A stretch of 64,000 nt of DNA from CANJIV01 sp046330225 (GCA_046330225.1 JAXLTD010000009.1:62001-126000), one strand, 5' to 3'; positions 34,031 through 42,973 are shown, counted from the first letter of the stretch. Notes: generated by a model not told the origin, from the sequence alone. A program made the numbers and translations.

Positions 34031-34465
34031 GTGGTCGGACGCCGCCTCGTCGCCCTGCTCGTCGTCCTGCTCGTGATCGGCGCCGTGGCGGCGGCGATCG
34101 CGCCGCAGCCCGGCCCCGGGCCCCTGCCCGCGACCACGGCGCCCACGACCACGGCCGCGGCGCCGCCCGACCGCTCCCCGGCCCGCACGGTCACCCTGTC
34201 CCTGCCGGCTGGGAGCACCCCGGACGACGTCGTGCGCGCACGCTCCGGGGACCTCGTGCGGCTCACCGTGGCGGCCGCCGCGCCGGGAACCGTGACGATC
34301 GACGGCCTGGACCGCCTGGAGCCCGTCGACCCGGACACCCCGGCCCGCTTCGAGTTCATCGCCGACCGGACGGGCACCTTCCCGGTCCGGCTCGCCCTCT
34401 CCAGCCAGGGCGCAGCGGAGGCCCCGCCCGCCGTGGGGCGGCTCGAGATCGCGCCGGCGGCGTAG
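34031..34465 (+). CDS. Membrane-anchored cupredoxin-like small protein
   Basis: 144 residues from GTG 34031. One N-terminal hydrophobic anchor ('LVALLVVLLVIGAVAAAIA'), a Pro/Thr linker, then a compact beta domain of about 85 residues: 'TVTLSLPAGSTPDDVVRARSGDLVRLTV' (in part), 'GTVTIDGLDRLEPVDPDTPARFEFIADRTG'. The pattern resembles cupredoxin-like domains, but no Cys or Met and no clear His copper ligands are present, so a metal-free beta-sandwich is likely. It is divergent from pilA. Confidence 0.6.
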   Translation: MVGRRLVALLVVLLVIGAVAAAIAPQPGPGPLPATTAPTTTAAAPPDRSPARTVTLSLPAGSTPDDVVRARSGDLVRLTVAAAAPGTVTIDGLDRLEPVDPDTPARFEFIADRTGTFPVRLALSSQGAAEAPPAVGRLEIAPAA

Positions 34466-34491
34466 GAGCCGGGCCGCCGCGCCGCCGGGCG

Positions 34492-36318
34492 CTACCGGCG
34501 AACGAGCACGACGCGGGCGAGCGCCACGGAGCGCCCGCGGGCGTCGGTGGCCGTGCCGCGCAGCTGGACCGAAAGCGACGGGCGCCGGGCCAGCGCCGTG
34601 GCCGCCCGGCGGGCGACCTTCAGGCGGGCCGAGCCGGAGCCGGCGCGGCGCAGCCGAATCGTCGCGGTCCCGAGGACCGCCGGCTTGCGCCCCTTGACCT
34701 TGATGCCGAGGCGCTTCGCCGCCCCGGCGGGGAGCAGCGCGCGCACGCGGCAGGTCGCCGCGCGGTTGGCCTGGCACACGACCGTCAGGCCCTTGCCGCG
34801 CACGTCCTTGAGCCGCTGGATGGGGCGGCCCGCCAGGCTGGCGCTGAGGCCAGCCGCGCCGGATCCGCCGCCGCCGGTGCCGCCGCCCGTGCCGCCGCCA
34901 GTCCCGCCGCCGGTGCCCCCTCCGGTCCCGCCGCCGTCCGAGCCGGGCTCGGTCATCACGACTGGAACCGACGCCGTGCCGGTGGCGCCGTAGGAGTCGG
35001 TGACGCGGACGCCGACCACGATCGTCCCGCGGTTGGGGTAGCGCCGGGCGACCGAGTTGGCCAGGCCAGTCGGGGTCTCGTAGCTGCCGTTCCCGTCCAG
35101 ATCCCAGTCGATGCGCGCCAGCGAGCCGTCGAGGGCCGCCGATCCGGAGGCATCGAAGAGCACGCTGGAGCCGGCCACGGCCGGATTCGGGAGCGCCCGG
35201 ATCGCCGCGACCGGCCGGCGTGTCACGAGGACCGGCACGGTCGTCGTCGCGGTGCCGCTGTCGTTGTCGGTCACCCGCAGGCCGACCGTGTGCGTGCCCG
35301 GCGCCGGGAACGCGTGCACGTAGCCGGACGAGGCGCCGCCCGGCGTCTCGAACGTGCCGTTGCCGTCCAGATCCCAGTCATAGGCGGTGATGGTGCCGTC
35401 CGGATCGCTCGACGCCGCCGCGGTGAGCGGCGAGGGCACGCCGACGATCGTCGGCGGGGAGGCTGAGAACGCGGCCGTCGGCGACTGGTTCTGCACCGTG
35501 ATCGCCAGCGGCGCGCTCACGACTCGGGCGCCCGAGTCGTCCGTCACGCGCACGCGCACGTTGACGGTCCGCTTCGAGGGCCAGCTCGCGCTCACCGAAC
35601 TGCTCGTGGTCGAGCTCGCGTCCGCTGGGCCAGTGAAGGCGCCGTCGCCGTCCAGGTCCCACTCGTACTTGGCAATCGCCCCGTCCGGGTTCGTCGCGTT
35701 CGCCGTGAGCGTGACGGGCGCGCGCGAGAGCGGCGTCGTGTCGGTGGACGCGGCGGAGACGGTCGTGTTCGTGACGTTGAGCTCGACGGTCGTGCCGTCG
35801 GTGAGCGGCGTCGGCGAGTCGTGGTCGGTCACCCGCAGGCGGACGATGTGGCGTCCGCGGGCGTAGGTCTGCGCCGCCAGCGTCGCCGGGCCGGTCTGGA
35901 AGTTGCCGTCCCCGAGGACGTCCCACTCGTAGCTCGTGATCGCCGGCGCCGGATTCGTCGGATCGTCGGGGTCCGCCGAACTGGTCCCGTCCAGCGACAC
36001 CGTGGCCGTTCCGCCTGGAGCGCTCACGACGCCGCCGGGTGCCGTCACCGTGCCCGGCGCCGGGGCAACGCTCGGCGGTGCCGGCGTGATGACCAGGGCG
36101 GCATCCGGATAGTGCGGGCAGGCCGGCGCCGAGTCGATGAGCGCCGCGCCCAGCGCGAAGATCGTCGTGGTCTGGCTGCCGTCGTCCCCGCAGGCGGCCC
36201 GCACCCGCTGCGCGACGAACAGGGCGCCGATCAGCGCCAGCAGCGCCGCGCTGGCGGCAATGGCCAGGGCACGGGGCCCCGGACGCCGGGCACTGGTCGA
36301 TCGCGGTCGGGCGGCCAT
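34492..36318 (-). CDS. Secreted multi-PKD-domain protein
   Basis: 608 residues. An Arg-rich n-region and hydrophobic segment (about 18-40) direct export. Four PKD domains follow, each marked by 'YEWDVLGDGNF', 'YEWDLDGDGAF', 'YDWDLDGNGTF' or 'IDWDLDGNGSYET' and closing with 'VGLRVTDNDSG'-like strands. A GGGT repeat linker (about 460-490) leads to a basic C-terminal domain of about 110 residues with 'VVCQANRAATCRVRALLP' and 'GSARLKVARRAATALARRP'. PKD arrays work as spacers in surface proteins. No enzymatic motif was seen. The adjacent pilus locus makes a surface adhesion or matrix role plausible but unproven. Confidence 0.82.
   Translation of the reverse strand: MAARPRSTSARRPGPRALAIAASAALLALIGALFVAQRVRAACGDDGSQTTTIFALGAALIDSAPACPHYPDAALVITPAPPSVAPAPGTVTAPGGVVSAPGGTATVSLDGTSSADPDDPTNPAPAITSYEWDVLGDGNFQTGPATLAAQTYARGRHIVRLRVTDHDSPTPLTDGTTVELNVTNTTVSAASTDTTPLSRAPVTLTANATNPDGAIAKYEWDLDGDGAFTGPADASSTTSSSVSASWPSKRTVNVRVRVTDDSGARVVSAPLAITVQNQSPTAAFSASPPTIVGVPSPLTAAASSDPDGTITAYDWDLDGNGTFETPGGASSGYVHAFPAPGTHTVGLRVTDNDSGTATTTVPVLVTRRPVAAIRALPNPAVAGSSVLFDASGSAALDGSLARIDWDLDGNGSYETPTGLANSVARRYPNRGTIVVGVRVTDSYGATGTASVPVVMTEPGSDGGGTGGGTGGGTGGGTGGGTGGGGSGAAGLSASLAGRPIQRLKDVRGKGLTVVCQANRAATCRVRALLPAGAAKRLGIKVKGRKPAVLGTATIRLRRAGSGSARLKVARRAATALARRPSLSVQLRGTATDARGRSVALARVVLVRR
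34860..34938. repeat. Tandem GGGT-coding repeat in the PKD protein linker
   Basis: About six imperfect copies of a 12-bp unit (ccgccgcccgtg and variants, minus strand coding GGGT). Array length is probably variable between strains, changing the linker between the PKD stalk and the C-terminal domain. Confidence 0.85.
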
Positions 36319-36414
36319 CGGTCCCCCATCGGCCTTCGGACGGGCCCGGGCAACCCCTGTGCAGCAGAAACCGTCGATCCGTCCAGGTCCGGCGGACGCG
36401 GCTCAGGACCGCGC

Positions 36415-36636
36415 TCAGGCGGTCGGGGCGCTCCCCGCCGAGCCGCCGGCGGCGGGATCCCCCGCGCCGGCGTGGTCCTGGGCGTTGCGCCCGGCGATCG
36501 TGACGCCGGTCCCGTCGCACCACGGGCACGGGATCGCGTGCGGCGTCCCGCCCAGGCCCGAGGTCACCCGCCCGGAGCCCCGGCACGGGGCGCAGGGCGC
36601 GGGCGCGGCGGCGGTCTCGGTGTCCTGGGCGGCCAT
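36415..36636 (-). CDS. Small DnaJ-type zinc-finger protein
   Basis: 73 residues from ATG 36636. Two C-x-x-C-x-G-x-G units, 'CAPCRGSGRV' and 'CPWCDGTGV', match half of a DnaJ central zinc finger and should bind one zinc. The rest is Ala/Gly-rich and probably disordered. Free-standing mini zinc fingers of this kind are common in actinobacteria, but their role is unknown. It lies upstream of the PKD gene on the same strand (96-nt gap) and divergent from the propeller gene. Confidence 0.65.
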   Translation of the reverse strand: MAAQDTETAAAPAPCAPCRGSGRVTSGLGGTPHAIPCPWCDGTGVTIAGRNAQDHAGAGDPAAGGSAGSAPTA

Positions 36637-36791
36637 CGGGCGAGCGAGGGTAGCGCTCCGCGGCGGCCAGCGGCGGCGGCAACCGGAGCGGCGGCCCGCC
36701 CAAGCCGGATAGGGTCCTCCCGCGGCGCCGGCTGGAGGGCCGCCCGCCGCACGGAAAGAGCACCCCGGGAGCACCCCAGAGGAGGAAGTCC

Positions 36792-38390
36792 ATGCATCGC
36801 GCGTTTCGCAGCGCGGGAATCGCCGCCGTCACGGCGGCGGCCGCCGCGCTCGCCGTCCCGGCCGCCGCCTCGGCAGTGGTCGCCAAGGCCGTCCCGATCG
36901 CCCCGACCGGGCCGGGGGCGACCGTCCCCGCGTACGTCGGGTCGGCCGCGAAGTCCAAGCCGGTCAGCGGCGTCATCCCCGCGTGGCAGCACCCGCTCAT
37001 GGCCGCCAACCCGAAGAACGGCGTCCACAACGATGCCTGGCAGACGGACAACTACACCGCGATCTCCGGCCCGCTCGGCCGCAGCCCGCAGGTCCTCTCC
37101 TCCGGATTCGGCCGCACCTGCATCACGCTGACCTTCGACCGCAAGGGCCGCCTCATCGGCTCGTGCACGAACCTCAGCCTGGGACCCGCGCTCTACATGC
37201 TCGACCCCGTGACGCTGGACACGCTGGCCTTCCTCCAGCTCCCGTTCGTGCCGCCGCCCGCGGGCACGAACCCCGCGCTGAACACGACGGGCGGCGCGTA
37301 CTTCTACCTCGACAACCGCGACCGCGTCGTCGTGGCCTCGGCCGACCGCCGGATCCTCGTCGTCGCCTCCGAGGACGTCGGCGGCACGCCGCGGTTCCGC
37401 CAGGTCGCCTCCTACGACCCCAAGCCCTGCCTGCAGCCCGACGAGCGGATGCCCTCGACGCTGCCGGACCCGAAGGGCCGCTACTGGTTCGTCGGCCGCT
37501 CGAAGGGCACCGTCGGCATCCTCGACCCGAAGACCGGGCGCTGCGGCTCGGTGCTGCTCAACGAGGAGATCGAGAACTCCTTCGCCGTCTCGAGCGAGGG
37601 CGTCTACATCGTCACCGACAAGGCGATGTACAAGTTCCGCGGCAGCGCCGGCCTGAAGCCGAAGCTCGTCTGGAAGTCGGTCTACCGCAACGTCGGCATC
37701 GCGAAGCCGGGCCAGATCAACGCCGGCTCGGGCACGACCCCGACGCTCATCTGGGGCGACAAGCCGGCGAAGGGCACCACGGCCCCCGCCTACGTGGCCG
37801 TGACCGACAACGCCGATCCGATGGACGTCGTCGTCTACCGCGCCGGCGACCGCCTGGCCCGCGGCCAGAAGCGCGTGGTCTGCCAGGTGCCGGTGTTCCG
37901 CAAGGGCGCCAGCGACACCGAGAACTCGCTCATCGCGATCGGCCACTCGCTGATCGTGGAGAACAACTACGGCTACGACCTCGGGAAGTGGAACGACGTC
38001 CTGCCGGGCGGGGTCACGCTCGGGGGCGACCGCAACCTGGTCAGCGAGCCCGGCATCAGCCGGGTCGACATCAAGCCGGGCGGCGCCGGGTGCGTGAAGC
38101 GGTGGACGAACACCACGGTGCGGGCCCCGTCGGTCGTGCCGAAGGGCGACGCCGCCAACGGCCTCGTCTACACGTTCGAGAACGTGAAGGACTCGAGCGG
38201 CGCCGATCCCTGGTACTGGAGCGCCCTGGACTACCGGACCGGCAAGTCCGTCTGGAAGCGGCTGGCCGGTGCCGGCGGCCTCTTCAACAACCACTACGCC
38301 GGGATCGCTCTCGGCCGCAACCCGCGGACGGGCAAGTCGACGGCCTACGTCGGCGGCATCGGCGGCGTGATGGCGGTGCGCGACCGCTGA
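36792..38390 (+). CDS. Secreted beta-propeller-like protein
   Basis: 532 residues with a strong ribosome site (aggagg, 8 nt before ATG). The signal peptide ends at 'AAASA'. The mature protein has repeated four-strand units such as 'TFDRKGRLIGSCTNLSLGPALYMLD', 'YLDNRDRVVVASADRRILVVASED' and 'WFVGRSKGTVGILDPKTG' (shown in parts), as in PQQ/quinoprotein-like or strictosidine-synthase-like propellers. A few paired Cys suggest disulphides. No catalytic motif was recognised, so ligand and activity are unknown. It stands alone on its strand with a terminator after it. Confidence 0.7.
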   Translation: MHRAFRSAGIAAVTAAAAALAVPAAASAVVAKAVPIAPTGPGATVPAYVGSAAKSKPVSGVIPAWQHPLMAANPKNGVHNDAWQTDNYTAISGPLGRSPQVLSSGFGRTCITLTFDRKGRLIGSCTNLSLGPALYMLDPVTLDTLAFLQLPFVPPPAGTNPALNTTGGAYFYLDNRDRVVVASADRRILVVASEDVGGTPRFRQVASYDPKPCLQPDERMPSTLPDPKGRYWFVGRSKGTVGILDPKTGRCGSVLLNEEIENSFAVSSEGVYIVTDKAMYKFRGSAGLKPKLVWKSVYRNVGIAKPGQINAGSGTTPTLIWGDKPAKGTTAPAYVAVTDNADPMDVVVYRAGDRLARGQKRVVCQVPVFRKGASDTENSLIAIGHSLIVENNYGYDLGKWNDVLPGGVTLGGDRNLVSEPGISRVDIKPGGAGCVKRWTNTTVRAPSVVPKGDAANGLVYTFENVKDSSGADPWYWSALDYRTGKSVWKRLAGAGGLFNNHYAGIALGRNPRTGKSTAYVGGIGGVMAVRDR

Positions 38391-38400
38391 GGCGGCGCGG

Positions 38401-38427
38401 GGCGGCGGCGCACCCGGCGCCGCCGCC
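38401..38427. terminator. Convergent hairpin terminator
   Basis: An 11-bp GC-only inverted repeat (ggcggcggcgc / gcgccgccgcc) with loop acccg lies in the 42-nt gap between two converging genes. No U-run follows, so efficiency is uncertain. Confidence 0.6.
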
Positions 38428-38432
38428 CGCGT

Positions 38433-39581
38433 TCAGTGCTGCGCTGCCGCGTACGCCGCCGCCTGCGCCTTGACGAGGCCGACGAGGTTCCCGAGCGCGA
38501 TGTTCGCGTCGACGAGGTGCAGGCCCCACGTGGCGTCCGGCACCGGCCGGAGGCCGGGCGTGCCGCTGATCCGCAGGACGCTGGCGCCGCCCGCGGTCGA
38601 GCAGCGGGCCGTGTAGCCGCCGCGGTACTCGACCCACGGGGTCGTGGCCGCGGTCTTCGGCGTGCCGACGGCGGTCGTGGCCAGCCCGATCACGGTGCCC
38701 GGGGCAAAGGGCGCGGTCGGATAGGCGGTAGCGAGCCTCCCGGCACCGCCCCCCAGCGCCGCCGGGTTGGTGCAGAGCACCTGGCTGCCGGGCTTGCGGG
38801 GGAGGTCGAAGCCGCGCAGACGGCTGTCGGCCCGGCCGAAGATGGCGTTCGCCGGGGGCGTCGCGTTGAAGGTCGAGAACGCGACGACGCAGCCGAGCTG
38901 GCGGCGGGACCGGCAGGCCGTGACGTGCGCGAAATCGCCGCCGATCCCGGTCCCGCGCTTCACCAGCACGTTGCCGCCGAGCAGGATCGCCGAGACGAGC
39001 CGCCGGCGCACCGCCGGCTTCGGATCGACCTCCGTGGCCACGAGGCGGCGCAGCACGAACGTCCCCTGGGAGTGCCCGATGAGCACGACGCCGCGGCCCC
39101 GGTTGTACCGGGCGAGGTACTCGCGCCAGGCGGCGCGGACGTCGGCGTAGACGGTCGCCCGCATCGCGGCCGTGACGGTCGCGGGGTTGTTGAGCCCCTG
39201 GATCGTGATCTGGCGGTACATCGGCGCGTAGACGCGGCACTGCTGCGAGTAGCGCGCGGCCTGGTAGAGCGCGATCGAGCGCTGCTCAGGGTCGATGCGC
39301 AGCGTGGCCTGGGGCGTCTTCTGGTCGCTGACCGTCGGGTAGACGTAGAAGCAGTCGATCTTCGGCGAGCGGACGCTCGCCGGGGTCTCGACGCGCAGGC
39401 TGGCGCCCGTCGCGGAGATGAGCGTCGTGCGCTGGCTGGGAGCGCAGGGGTTCGCCGGCTGTCCGGGCTTGCACAGCCACACGGTGGCGGCGTGTGCGCC
39501 AGCGGGGCTGGCGAGGACGATGGCGGCGGCGAGGGCGAAGCCGGCGAGAGCGGCGGCGCGGCGGGAGGAGATTGGGGTCAT
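38433..39581 (-). CDS. Secreted DUF3089 alpha/beta-hydrolase-like protein
   Basis: 382 residues from ATG 39581 with a clear signal peptide ending 'AGAHA'. The family pattern is visible: 'VWLCKPGQPANPC', 'KIDCFYVYPTVSDQ', 'CRVYAPMYRQIT' and the lipase-type nucleophile elbow 'VVLIGHSQGTFVLRRL' (G-H-S-Q-G). 'ILLGGNVLVKRGT' and the late His in 'WGLHLVDANIALGNL' follow. DUF3089 proteins of actinobacteria resemble secreted esterases. Substrate unknown, but the Ser-Asp-His triad looks intact. Confidence 0.85.
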   Translation of the reverse strand: MTPISSRRAAALAGFALAAAIVLASPAGAHAATVWLCKPGQPANPCAPSQRTTLISATGASLRVETPASVRSPKIDCFYVYPTVSDQKTPQATLRIDPEQRSIALYQAARYSQQCRVYAPMYRQITIQGLNNPATVTAAMRATVYADVRAAWREYLARYNRGRGVVLIGHSQGTFVLRRLVATEVDPKPAVRRRLVSAILLGGNVLVKRGTGIGGDFAHVTACRSRRQLGCVVAFSTFNATPPANAIFGRADSRLRGFDLPRKPGSQVLCTNPAALGGGAGRLATAYPTAPFAPGTVIGLATTAVGTPKTAATTPWVEYRGGYTARCSTAGGASVLRISGTPGLRPVPDATWGLHLVDANIALGNLVGLVKAQAAAYAAAQH

Positions 39582-39636
39582 GGGCGCCAGCCTAGCCACC
39601 GCCGCCAGCCTTCGAGCTGGCATCGAGCGGCGGGAT

Positions 39637-40131
39637 TCACACGTCCAGCGAGTAGTCCAGCCAGCGCTCGTCGCGCTCGCCGCCCACCCGGTCATAGACC
39701 TTCTGCGCACGGACGTTGTCGCGCGCCGTCACCCAGGCCAGGGCGACCGCGCCCCGCTGCGCGCAGCGGGCCCGGCAGGCCTCGATCAGCGCCTCGGCCG
39801 CCCCGGACCCGCGCCCGTCGGCGGCCACGAAGAGGTCGTTCATCACGCCAAGCCGCCCGCCGGACGTCGTCGACCACGTCCAGAAGAGCGTGGCGAAGCC
39901 GACGGCCCGGCCATCGCCGTCCCGGGCCAGGAACTGGACCCCTTCGGTCTCCGGATCAGCGATCAGGGCGTGCGAGAGCGACCGCATCGCCTCATCGGTC
40001 GGTCCGGCGCCCGGAGCGATCAGCGGCGCGTCGGCCGGGGAGGACTCGTAGAAGTCCAGGTAGCTGCGGACGAGCGGCAGCAGCTCGCCGAGGTCGGCCT
40101 CGCCGACGGGCGTGACGGTCACATCGGGCAT
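39637..40131 (-). CDS. GNAT-family N-acetyltransferase
   Basis: 164 residues from ATG 40131. It has the typical GNAT order: 'EADLGELLPLVRSYLDFY' (alpha-1 region), 'GFATLFWTWSTTSGGRLGVMNDLFVAADGRG' (in part; beta-4 and motif A) and 'GSGAAEALIEACRARCAQRG', with the acetyl-CoA pyrophosphate loop 'R-G-x-G-x-A'. 'WVTARDNVRAQKVYDRVG' is motif B. Substrate unknown; the 'N-x-R-A-Q-K-V-Y-D-R-x-G' ending is shared with small-molecule and peptide acetyltransferases. Confidence 0.88.
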   Translation of the reverse strand: MPDVTVTPVGEADLGELLPLVRSYLDFYESSPADAPLIAPGAGPTDEAMRSLSHALIADPETEGVQFLARDGDGRAVGFATLFWTWSTTSGGRLGVMNDLFVAADGRGSGAAEALIEACRARCAQRGAVALAWVTARDNVRAQKVYDRVGGERDERWLDYSLDV

Positions 40132-40177
40132 GCGCCCATCCTCTCGCAGGCGGGCACGCGGCGCCAACCGGGGGGCC

Positions 40178-40789
40178 CTACGGCGCGGCGGACGCCGCGG
40201 CCTCGGCCCGCTCGCGGGCGAGGTCCAGCAGGCCGTCGACCAGCACGTGGGCGCCCGATCCCACGCCGAAGGTCCAGTAGCGCCGGAACCAGCGGCGCGC
40301 GTGCTCGTCGGTCGTGGCCGTGCGCATGACGCCCGAGAGGAGCGTCCGCCCCGGCTCGAGCGCGCGCACCGACAGCGAGTAGACGGTCTTGGCATAGCCG
40401 GGCTGGGAGAAGTCCTTGAACTCGTCCGGGCCCACCTCGGCGAAGTCGATCACCGGCCGCCAGAACTTCCCGACCAGCCCGAGCGCGATCTCCTCCCCGG
40501 GACGCTCGCCGAGCCGGATCCAGCCGCCCTCGGCCACCGGCGCGTCCGCGAGCTCCTCGAGCCGCAGGCTGGCCGGCATCTCGGGCGCGTGCTCGCCGTG
40601 CAGGGCGTGAGCGGCGAGGTCGGGGAGCATCCGCAGGCCCCCGAGCATCCCGACCATCGGCTTGCGCCGCCCCACCTCGATGAGGTCCACCTCGGTCAGC
40701 GCCGTCCAGGCCGCCGCCACGTCCGCGGCGGCGACGGTGGCCACGGAGTCCGAGACGTCGTAGGCGGGCAGGAAGTCGTCGACGAGCAC
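40178..40789 (-). CDS. SRPBCC-fold hypothetical protein
   Basis: 203 residues with the helix-grip order of SRPBCC/START-like proteins. The first strand and helix are 'YDVSDSVATVAAADVAAAWTALTEV' (in part), the middle strands are 'GGWIRLGERPGEEIALGLVGKFWRP' (in part), and a long C-terminal helix carries 'TFGVGSGAHVLVDGLLDLARERAE'. Such proteins bind lipids or other hydrophobic ligands in a cavity. It is 46 nt upstream of the GNAT gene on the same strand, so the pair may be one unit. Confidence 0.6.
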   Translation of the reverse strand: MLVDDFLPAYDVSDSVATVAAADVAAAWTALTEVDLIEVGRRKPMVGMLGGLRMLPDLAAHALHGEHAPEMPASLRLEELADAPVAEGGWIRLGERPGEEIALGLVGKFWRPVIDFAEVGPDEFKDFSQPGYAKTVYSLSVRALEPGRTLLSGVMRTATTDEHARRWFRRYWTFGVGSGAHVLVDGLLDLARERAEAAASAAP

Positions 40790-40930
40790 CCCTCCAGGGT
40801 CGCTGACCGCCGGCGCCGGCGCGTCCGCAGATTGCCCGGCCCGCCCCGCGTGCTTCTCCGCAGCCGGTTGTGCGGGTCAGGGCGGCGCAGTAGCGTGACC
40901 CGGCAGGTCCATCGCTCCGGAGGGAACGCC

Positions 40931-41527
40931 ATGACGCCAGCCCGACTCGCCGCCGTCCTCCTAGGTGCAGCCGCCGCGACCGCCCTCGCCGCCGGCACCG
41001 CCCAGGCCCGCAACCACTGTGCCCGCTCCGGGACCCAGACGCTGCGGTCGACGCCCCTCTTGCGGGTCTACGTCGACCCGGACCTCGCTGCCGCCTACGT
41101 CTGCCTGCGCGCCTCGGGCCGCCGGACGTTGCTCTACGACGACGACGGCCTCTACTCGTCGGGGGCGGTCGCCGCGGTGGCCGGCCGGTTCGTGGCCTAC
41201 GCGTTCGATGAGATCCCCGCCTGCAAGGACACCTGCCCGCCCGGTGTCACCGGCGCCAGCGGCACGGCCGTGGCGAACGCTGCCACCGGCCGGGTCCGTC
41301 AGCTCGAGGCATACGTGGTCGCGAAGGTCGTGCTCGCCGCCTCGGGTGCCGTCGCCTGGCTCTCCCCGCCATCGCCCGGCTTCGGGATCCGCAGGCTGTG
41401 GATCTGGAACGCCGCCGGCCGCCGGCTCCTCGACCAGGGCCAGATCGCCCCCGCTTCGCTGCTGCGCAGCGGCGGGCGGCTGCGCTGGACGACCGGGACG
41501 GCGGCCCATTCGGTGCGGATGCCCTAG
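40931..41527 (+). CDS. Secreted hypothetical protein
   Basis: 198 residues from ATG 40931, preceded by ggaggga at 9 nt. The signal peptide ends at 'GTAQA'. The mature part is beta-rich, with Cys at 'NHCARSGTQTL', 'AYVCLRASGRR' and 'PACKDTCPPGV' that could form two disulphides. Repeated 'GRFVAYAFDE'/'AVAWLSPPS' strands recall a short propeller blade pair. Not assigned to a family. It precedes the transpeptidase gene by 27 nt, so the two are probably co-transcribed. Confidence 0.62.
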   Translation: MTPARLAAVLLGAAAATALAAGTAQARNHCARSGTQTLRSTPLLRVYVDPDLAAAYVCLRASGRRTLLYDDDGLYSSGAVAAVAGRFVAYAFDEIPACKDTCPPGVTGASGTAVANAATGRVRQLEAYVVAKVVLAASGAVAWLSPPSPGFGIRRLWIWNAAGRRLLDQGQIAPASLLRSGGRLRWTTGTAAHSVRMP

Positions 41528-41554
41528 CCGCCCCTGGCCGGTACGGTCCGTCGC

Positions 41555-42499
41555 GTGGTCCTGCGCACCTTGACGGTCGCCGCCGGGATGACGGCGATCC
41601 TCGCCGTCGCGCCGGCTGCCGCCGTGGCCGCCCGTCCGAACGTCCGCCTCGCCGGCGTGCATGCGATGGACGGCCGCATGGTCGGACTCGCCGCCGCCCG
41701 CTTCACGGTGCGCGGCCGGGTCCCGCCGGCCCGCGCCGGCGGTTCCGCCGAGATCGCCTTCCGGCGGAGCGGGCGCGCGGTCAAGGTCGCCCGCCTCCAA
41801 ATCGGCCCGGACGGCCGCTTCGCGGCACGGTTCCGGCCGGGGATGCCGGGACAGATCACGGTCCGCATCCGCACCGACGGGCTGGCGACCGCCTGGCGGC
41901 GGGTCCTCGTGCTCCGGCCGCTCGCTGCCCCGGGCGAGCGCGGGCCGCACATCCGGTTCCTGCAGCAGCGCCTGGCGGCGCTCGGCTACCAGGCCCCCGC
42001 GACCGGACGCCTCGACGGAGCCGCGCAGCGCGCAGTGCTCGCCTTTCGCAAGGTGAACGGGCTGCTGCGCGTCACGAACGCGTCACGGGCGGTCTTCGGC
42101 CTGGCCGCCGCCGGCCGCGGCGGGTTCCCGGTGCGCTTCCCCCGCCACGGGCGCCACGTCGAGGGCGACCTCACCCGCCAGGTGCTCGCGCTCGTCGAGC
42201 CCGGCGGGCGCGTGCACCGCATCTACCCGATCTCCTCCGGCCGCCCCGGCCTCCGGACCCCGACCGGCACCTTCCGGGTCTTCAGCCACCACTGGGGCTG
42301 GCGCGGCGGCATGCTGGACGGGAGCTACTTCGTGCACTCCCAGGGCTTCACCTGCGGCATCCACGGCTACCCGTGGGTGCCGACCTATCCGGCCAGCCAC
42401 TGCTGCCTGCGCGTCCCGATCCCCGACGCCCACCACATCCGCTGGTGGGTGCACCTCGGGACGGTGGTCGACGTGTATCACCGGCCATACTCGCGCTGA
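41555..42499 (+). CDS. Secreted L,D-transpeptidase with peptidoglycan-binding domain
   Basis: 314 residues from GTG 41555 with a signal peptide. An Ig-like N-terminal domain ('RVPPARAGGSAEIAFRRSG') precedes a PG-binding-1 motif ('GPHIRFLQQRLAALGYQA') and a C-terminal YkuD catalytic domain. The catalytic block has His in 'CGIHGYPWVP' and Cys in 'ASHCCLRVP'. The family consensus is S-H-G-C-x-R; here the Gly before the catalytic Cys is itself Cys, an uncommon change. L,D-transpeptidases form 3-3 peptidoglycan cross-links outside the membrane. The active-site variant could change activity or form a disulphide. Confidence 0.87.
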   Translation: MVLRTLTVAAGMTAILAVAPAAAVAARPNVRLAGVHAMDGRMVGLAAARFTVRGRVPPARAGGSAEIAFRRSGRAVKVARLQIGPDGRFAARFRPGMPGQITVRIRTDGLATAWRRVLVLRPLAAPGERGPHIRFLQQRLAALGYQAPATGRLDGAAQRAVLAFRKVNGLLRVTNASRAVFGLAAAGRGGFPVRFPRHGRHVEGDLTRQVLALVEPGGRVHRIYPISSGRPGLRTPTGTFRVFSHHWGWRGGMLDGSYFVHSQGFTCGIHGYPWVPTYPASHCCLRVPIPDAHHIRWWVHLGTVVDVYHRPYSR

Positions 42500-42500
42500 G

Positions 42501-42941
42501 ATGGCGATTCAGCGGATGGACAACGTGCTCATCGTGGTCGACGACCTCGAGGCGGCGAAGGCGTTCTTTGCCGAGCTTGGCCTGGAGATGGAAGGCGAGA
42601 TGCCGGTGCAGGGGCGCTGGGTTGACCTCGTCGTCGGGCTCGACGACGTCCGGGCCGACATCGCCGTGCTGCGAACCCCGGACGGCCACAGCCGAATCGA
42701 GCTGACGAAGTTCCACGCTCCGCCGGCGGTGAGGGCCGAGCCGGATCCCGCGCCCGCGAACACGCTGGGCATCCGCCGCATCATGTTTGCGGTCGACGAC
42801 GTCGACGACGTCGTGGCTCGCCTGCGCAGCCACGGTGCCGAGCTCGTCGGCGAGATCGCCCAGTACGAGGACATCTACCGGCTCTGCTACATCCGCGGCC
42901 CCGAGGGCATCCTCATCGGGCTGGCCGAGCGGCTCGGCTGA
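42501..42941 (+). CDS. VOC-family (glyoxalase/bleomycin-resistance) protein
   Basis: 146 residues starting one base after the transpeptidase stop. Two beta-alpha-beta-beta-beta halves are visible: 'RMDNVLIVVDDLEAAKAFFAELGLEMEGE' (in part) and 'RRIMFAVDDVDDVVARLRSHGAELV'. Glu in 'SRIELTKFHAP' and the late Glu in 'GPEGILIGLAE' could be metal ligands, but the first-module His is absent. Substrate unknown. This is the last gene before the accessory region; the probable transposon end starts 27 nt past its stop codon. Confidence 0.85.
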   Translation: MAIQRMDNVLIVVDDLEAAKAFFAELGLEMEGEMPVQGRWVDLVVGLDDVRADIAVLRTPDGHSRIELTKFHAPPAVRAEPDPAPANTLGIRRIMFAVDDVDDVVARLRSHGAELVGEIAQYEDIYRLCYIRGPEGILIGLAERLG

Positions 42942-42973
42942 ACGGCGAGGGCGGCCCCCGCCCCCGCTGTTCG

